5,957 nt of DNA from SKVL01 sp051747785 (lineage in GTDB: Bacteria > Patescibacteriota > Minisyncoccia > Phycocordibacterales > CSBR16-193). Shown here in pieces: positions 5,057 through 5,957 of this stretch. Position 1 is the stretch's first letter. The number at the start of each line of letters is the position of its first letter. The notes below the pieces were generated by a model, which worked only from the letters and a program-made list of their open reading frames with translations, searched no databases and had not been told where the DNA came from. The translations under genes were made by a program, and so were the position numbers. The stretch covers positions 1 through 5,957 of the forward strand of contig JBNJGN010000034.1 of the NCBI GenBank assembly GCA_051747785.1. Direction: 5' to 3'.

Positions 5057-5515
5057 ATGGAAATTTTTTTTGAAGCACTTATGACCCCGGGAATAATTTT
5101 GGGGTTGTTCGGTATCTTCTTTCCTATCTATTTTTATTACAAAGGCATAAAAGATACTCAAAAAAGACTTAGAATAATAGGTAAAGCTATTTCTGTGTGG
5201 TTGGTGCTGGTTATTCTGATAATAGGATATGTTTTGTTTGATACTTATGTTTTGGGAGAAGAGCGAGGTTTTATAAAAAAGGATCATGCATCATGTATTT
5301 ATGAAGATTATACTCAAGCTAAAGATCACTTTTTACCACAGGACGGGATCACTAAAGTAGAATGGAATGAGGATCCAAATTCAATAGTAATTCATATCAC
5401 GAACATAGACGATGTAAGACCCAGTATCTTTTTTATGTCAAAATACCAAGGTTGTGATCTAATAATAAAGAACGCCGATGGTCGGGTCATACCTATTGGT
5501 CGTGGCGTTCGATAA
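5057..5515 (+). CDS. Small two-helix membrane protein with outer domain, function unknown
   Basis: The 152-residue protein has membrane helices at about 11-28 and 43-64, joined by the basic loop KGIKDTQKRLRIIGK. By the positive-inside rule this loop is cytoplasmic, placing the short N-terminus and the 88-residue C-terminal domain outside the membrane. That domain contains two cysteines (80 and 133) that could form a disulfide and a probable beta-rich part (TKVEWNEDPNSIVIHITNI, 99-117; CDLIIKNADGRVIPIG, 133-148). I recognise no family or catalytic motif. No ribosome binding site precedes the ATG; the sequence before it is the AT-only TAATTTAATTTAAT. The first convincing helix starts near residue 11, so this ATG is a reasonable start, although ATG at residue 9 is possible. 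It converges with the ASCH gene and shares its terminator. Confidence 0.72.
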   Translation: MEIFFEALMTPGIILGLFGIFFPIYFYYKGIKDTQKRLRIIGKAISVWLVLVILIIGYVLFDTYVLGEERGFIKKDHASCIYEDYTQAKDHFLPQDGITKVEWNEDPNSIVIHITNIDDVRPSIFFMSKYQGCDLIIKNADGRVIPIGRGVR

Positions 5516-5561
5516 AAAGCCCCACTTGAAAATAATAAAAAGATAGCACCGTGGGTCTTTT
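5515..5561. terminator. Shared terminator between two convergent genes
   Basis: AAAAGCCCCAC (5515-5525) pairs with GTGGGTCTTTT (5551-5561) with a single mismatch (C5520/T5556) across a 25-base A-rich loop. In the minus direction the stem ends in CTTTTTAT, a good tail for the ASCH gene; in the plus direction CTTTTAT closes the membrane protein gene, whose stop codon overlaps the stem base. The long loop lowers certainty. Confidence 0.65.
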
Positions 5562-5565
5562 ATAC

Positions 5566-5907
5566 TTATTCAAACTCAAAAGCTATCAGACCGAATTTTT
5601 GGATCTTCTCTTCGTAATTAGGGAAACTGTAGTAAGTTTTTTTCATTTCATCAACCGAGTTAACGAAGGGCATGATCTTTTTGAGATCAATAACGTCAAC
5701 CATCTCATCAATGCTTTTATAAAGATCTACCTTTTTAACTTTCTTCTCCAATCTTTGATTTTCACAAACAAATATCAAAATATCTCCGGGTTCTACCTTA
5801 TGGTATTTTACACTGGCGGCTCTGGTCTCTATGCTTTTCCGTCCGTCTTTAATTGAATCGAAAACTAGTTTATCGATCTGTCTTATTTTAAAAATATGTT
5901 TTTTCAT
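5566..5907 (-). CDS. ASCH-domain protein (PUA-like fold)
   Basis: This is a complete 113-residue single-domain protein of the ASCH family, whose fold resembles PUA and EVE domains and is thought to bind RNA or modified nucleosides; the E. coli member YqfB is an amidohydrolase of N4-acetylcytidine. The marker stretch is DGRKSIETRAAS (21-32), carrying the conserved basic-x-x-E-x-R pattern, followed by PGDILIFV (40-47), the strand-turn of the barrel. The C-terminal YYSFPNYEEKIQKFGLIAFE (92-111) is the ending I associate with this subgroup. It should be cytoplasmic; neither substrate nor activity can be told from the sequence. There is no ribosome binding site, and a good extended -10 lies only 12 bases before the ATG, so the message is probably nearly leaderless. 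A diverged copy of its last codons survives at 4874-4903, so there were once two ASCH genes here. Confidence 0.9.
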   Translation of the reverse strand: MKKHIFKIRQIDKLVFDSIKDGRKSIETRAASVKYHKVEPGDILIFVCENQRLEKKVKKVDLYKSIDEMVDVIDLKKIMPFVNSVDEMKKTYYSFPNYEEKIQKFGLIAFEFE

Positions 5908-5919
5908 ATATTTTTTAAT

Positions 5920-5928
5920 TTTATAGCA
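5920..5928 (-). promoter_or_regulatory. Extended -10 promoter of the ASCH gene, very short leader
   Basis: On the minus strand TGCTATAAA (complement of 5920-5928) is an extended -10. With initiation about seven bases further, near 5912-5913, only about five bases precede the ATG at 5907. TGGATT (complement of 5943-5948) at 17 bases is at best a weak -35. Confidence 0.5.
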
Positions 5929-5957
5929 CAGGAAGCATTATTAATCCATTGATGCTT

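Noticed and set aside
5042..5287. Minus-strand open frame of 81 codons
   Set aside because: It is antisense to the helices of the membrane protein at 5057-5515 and rich in N, Q, Y and K, as expected for a shadow frame.
5551..5856. Plus-strand open frame of 101 codons
   Set aside because: It is the complement of the ASCH gene, whose motifs are unmistakable; no independent signals.
1..5957. CRISPR array, integron attC sites, tRNA or rRNA genes, phage or defence modules
   Set aside because: No regularly spaced repeats, no cloverleaf or rRNA-like sequence and no matching protein motifs were found on either strand.

Overview
This is an AT-rich, gene-sparse bacterial window from a metagenome-style assembly: a run of exactly 100 N at 4669-4768 marks a scaffold join of unknown true length. 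Strong ribosome binding sites (GGAGGT, AAGGAGG), extended -10 promoters and intrinsic terminators show it is bacterial. The small genes, mixed presence and absence of Shine-Dalgarno sites and an ASCH-domain protein with a compact C-terminal motif would suit a Patescibacteria/CPR-like genome, but no marker gene settles the lineage. Every supported gene ends in TAA or TAG; the standard bacterial code (11) fits.

Left third (1-2400, all plus strand): the C-terminal end of an unrecognised gene; a secreted or membrane-anchored alpha/beta hydrolase of the carboxylesterase/monoacylglycerol lipase type (291-1208); a 377-base intergenic stretch holding a perfect 22-bp palindrome and a promoter; and an unrecognised tryptophan-rich two-helix membrane protein (1586-2335) closed by a textbook terminator.

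Middle (2401-4340): a TauE/SafE-family permease (2602-3375, plus), then the heavily decayed remains of an IS30-family transposase on the minus strand (about 3420-4012), then a well-punctuated 64-residue small gene on the minus strand (4142-4336) with its own promoter, strong ribosome binding site and terminator, followed by a ribosome binding site that has lost its gene.

Right third (4340-5957): a repeat-rich non-coding patch with an extended -10 promoter and a terminator about 100 bases apart, which could be a small RNA; the assembly gap; the last nine codons of a lost second ASCH gene, joined to the C-terminal piece of another lost gene; a small two-helix membrane protein (5057-5515, plus); and an intact ASCH-domain gene (5566-5907, minus). 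The last two converge on a shared terminator.

The genes do not form a common pathway. The right half reads as a decaying, rearranged region (dead insertion sequence, gene tails without bodies, duplicated gene end) in which a few small genes survive. No defence island, CRISPR array, phage module or integron was seen. The most interesting items are the candidate small RNA with its repeats, the duplicated ASCH gene end, and the orphan small proteins.
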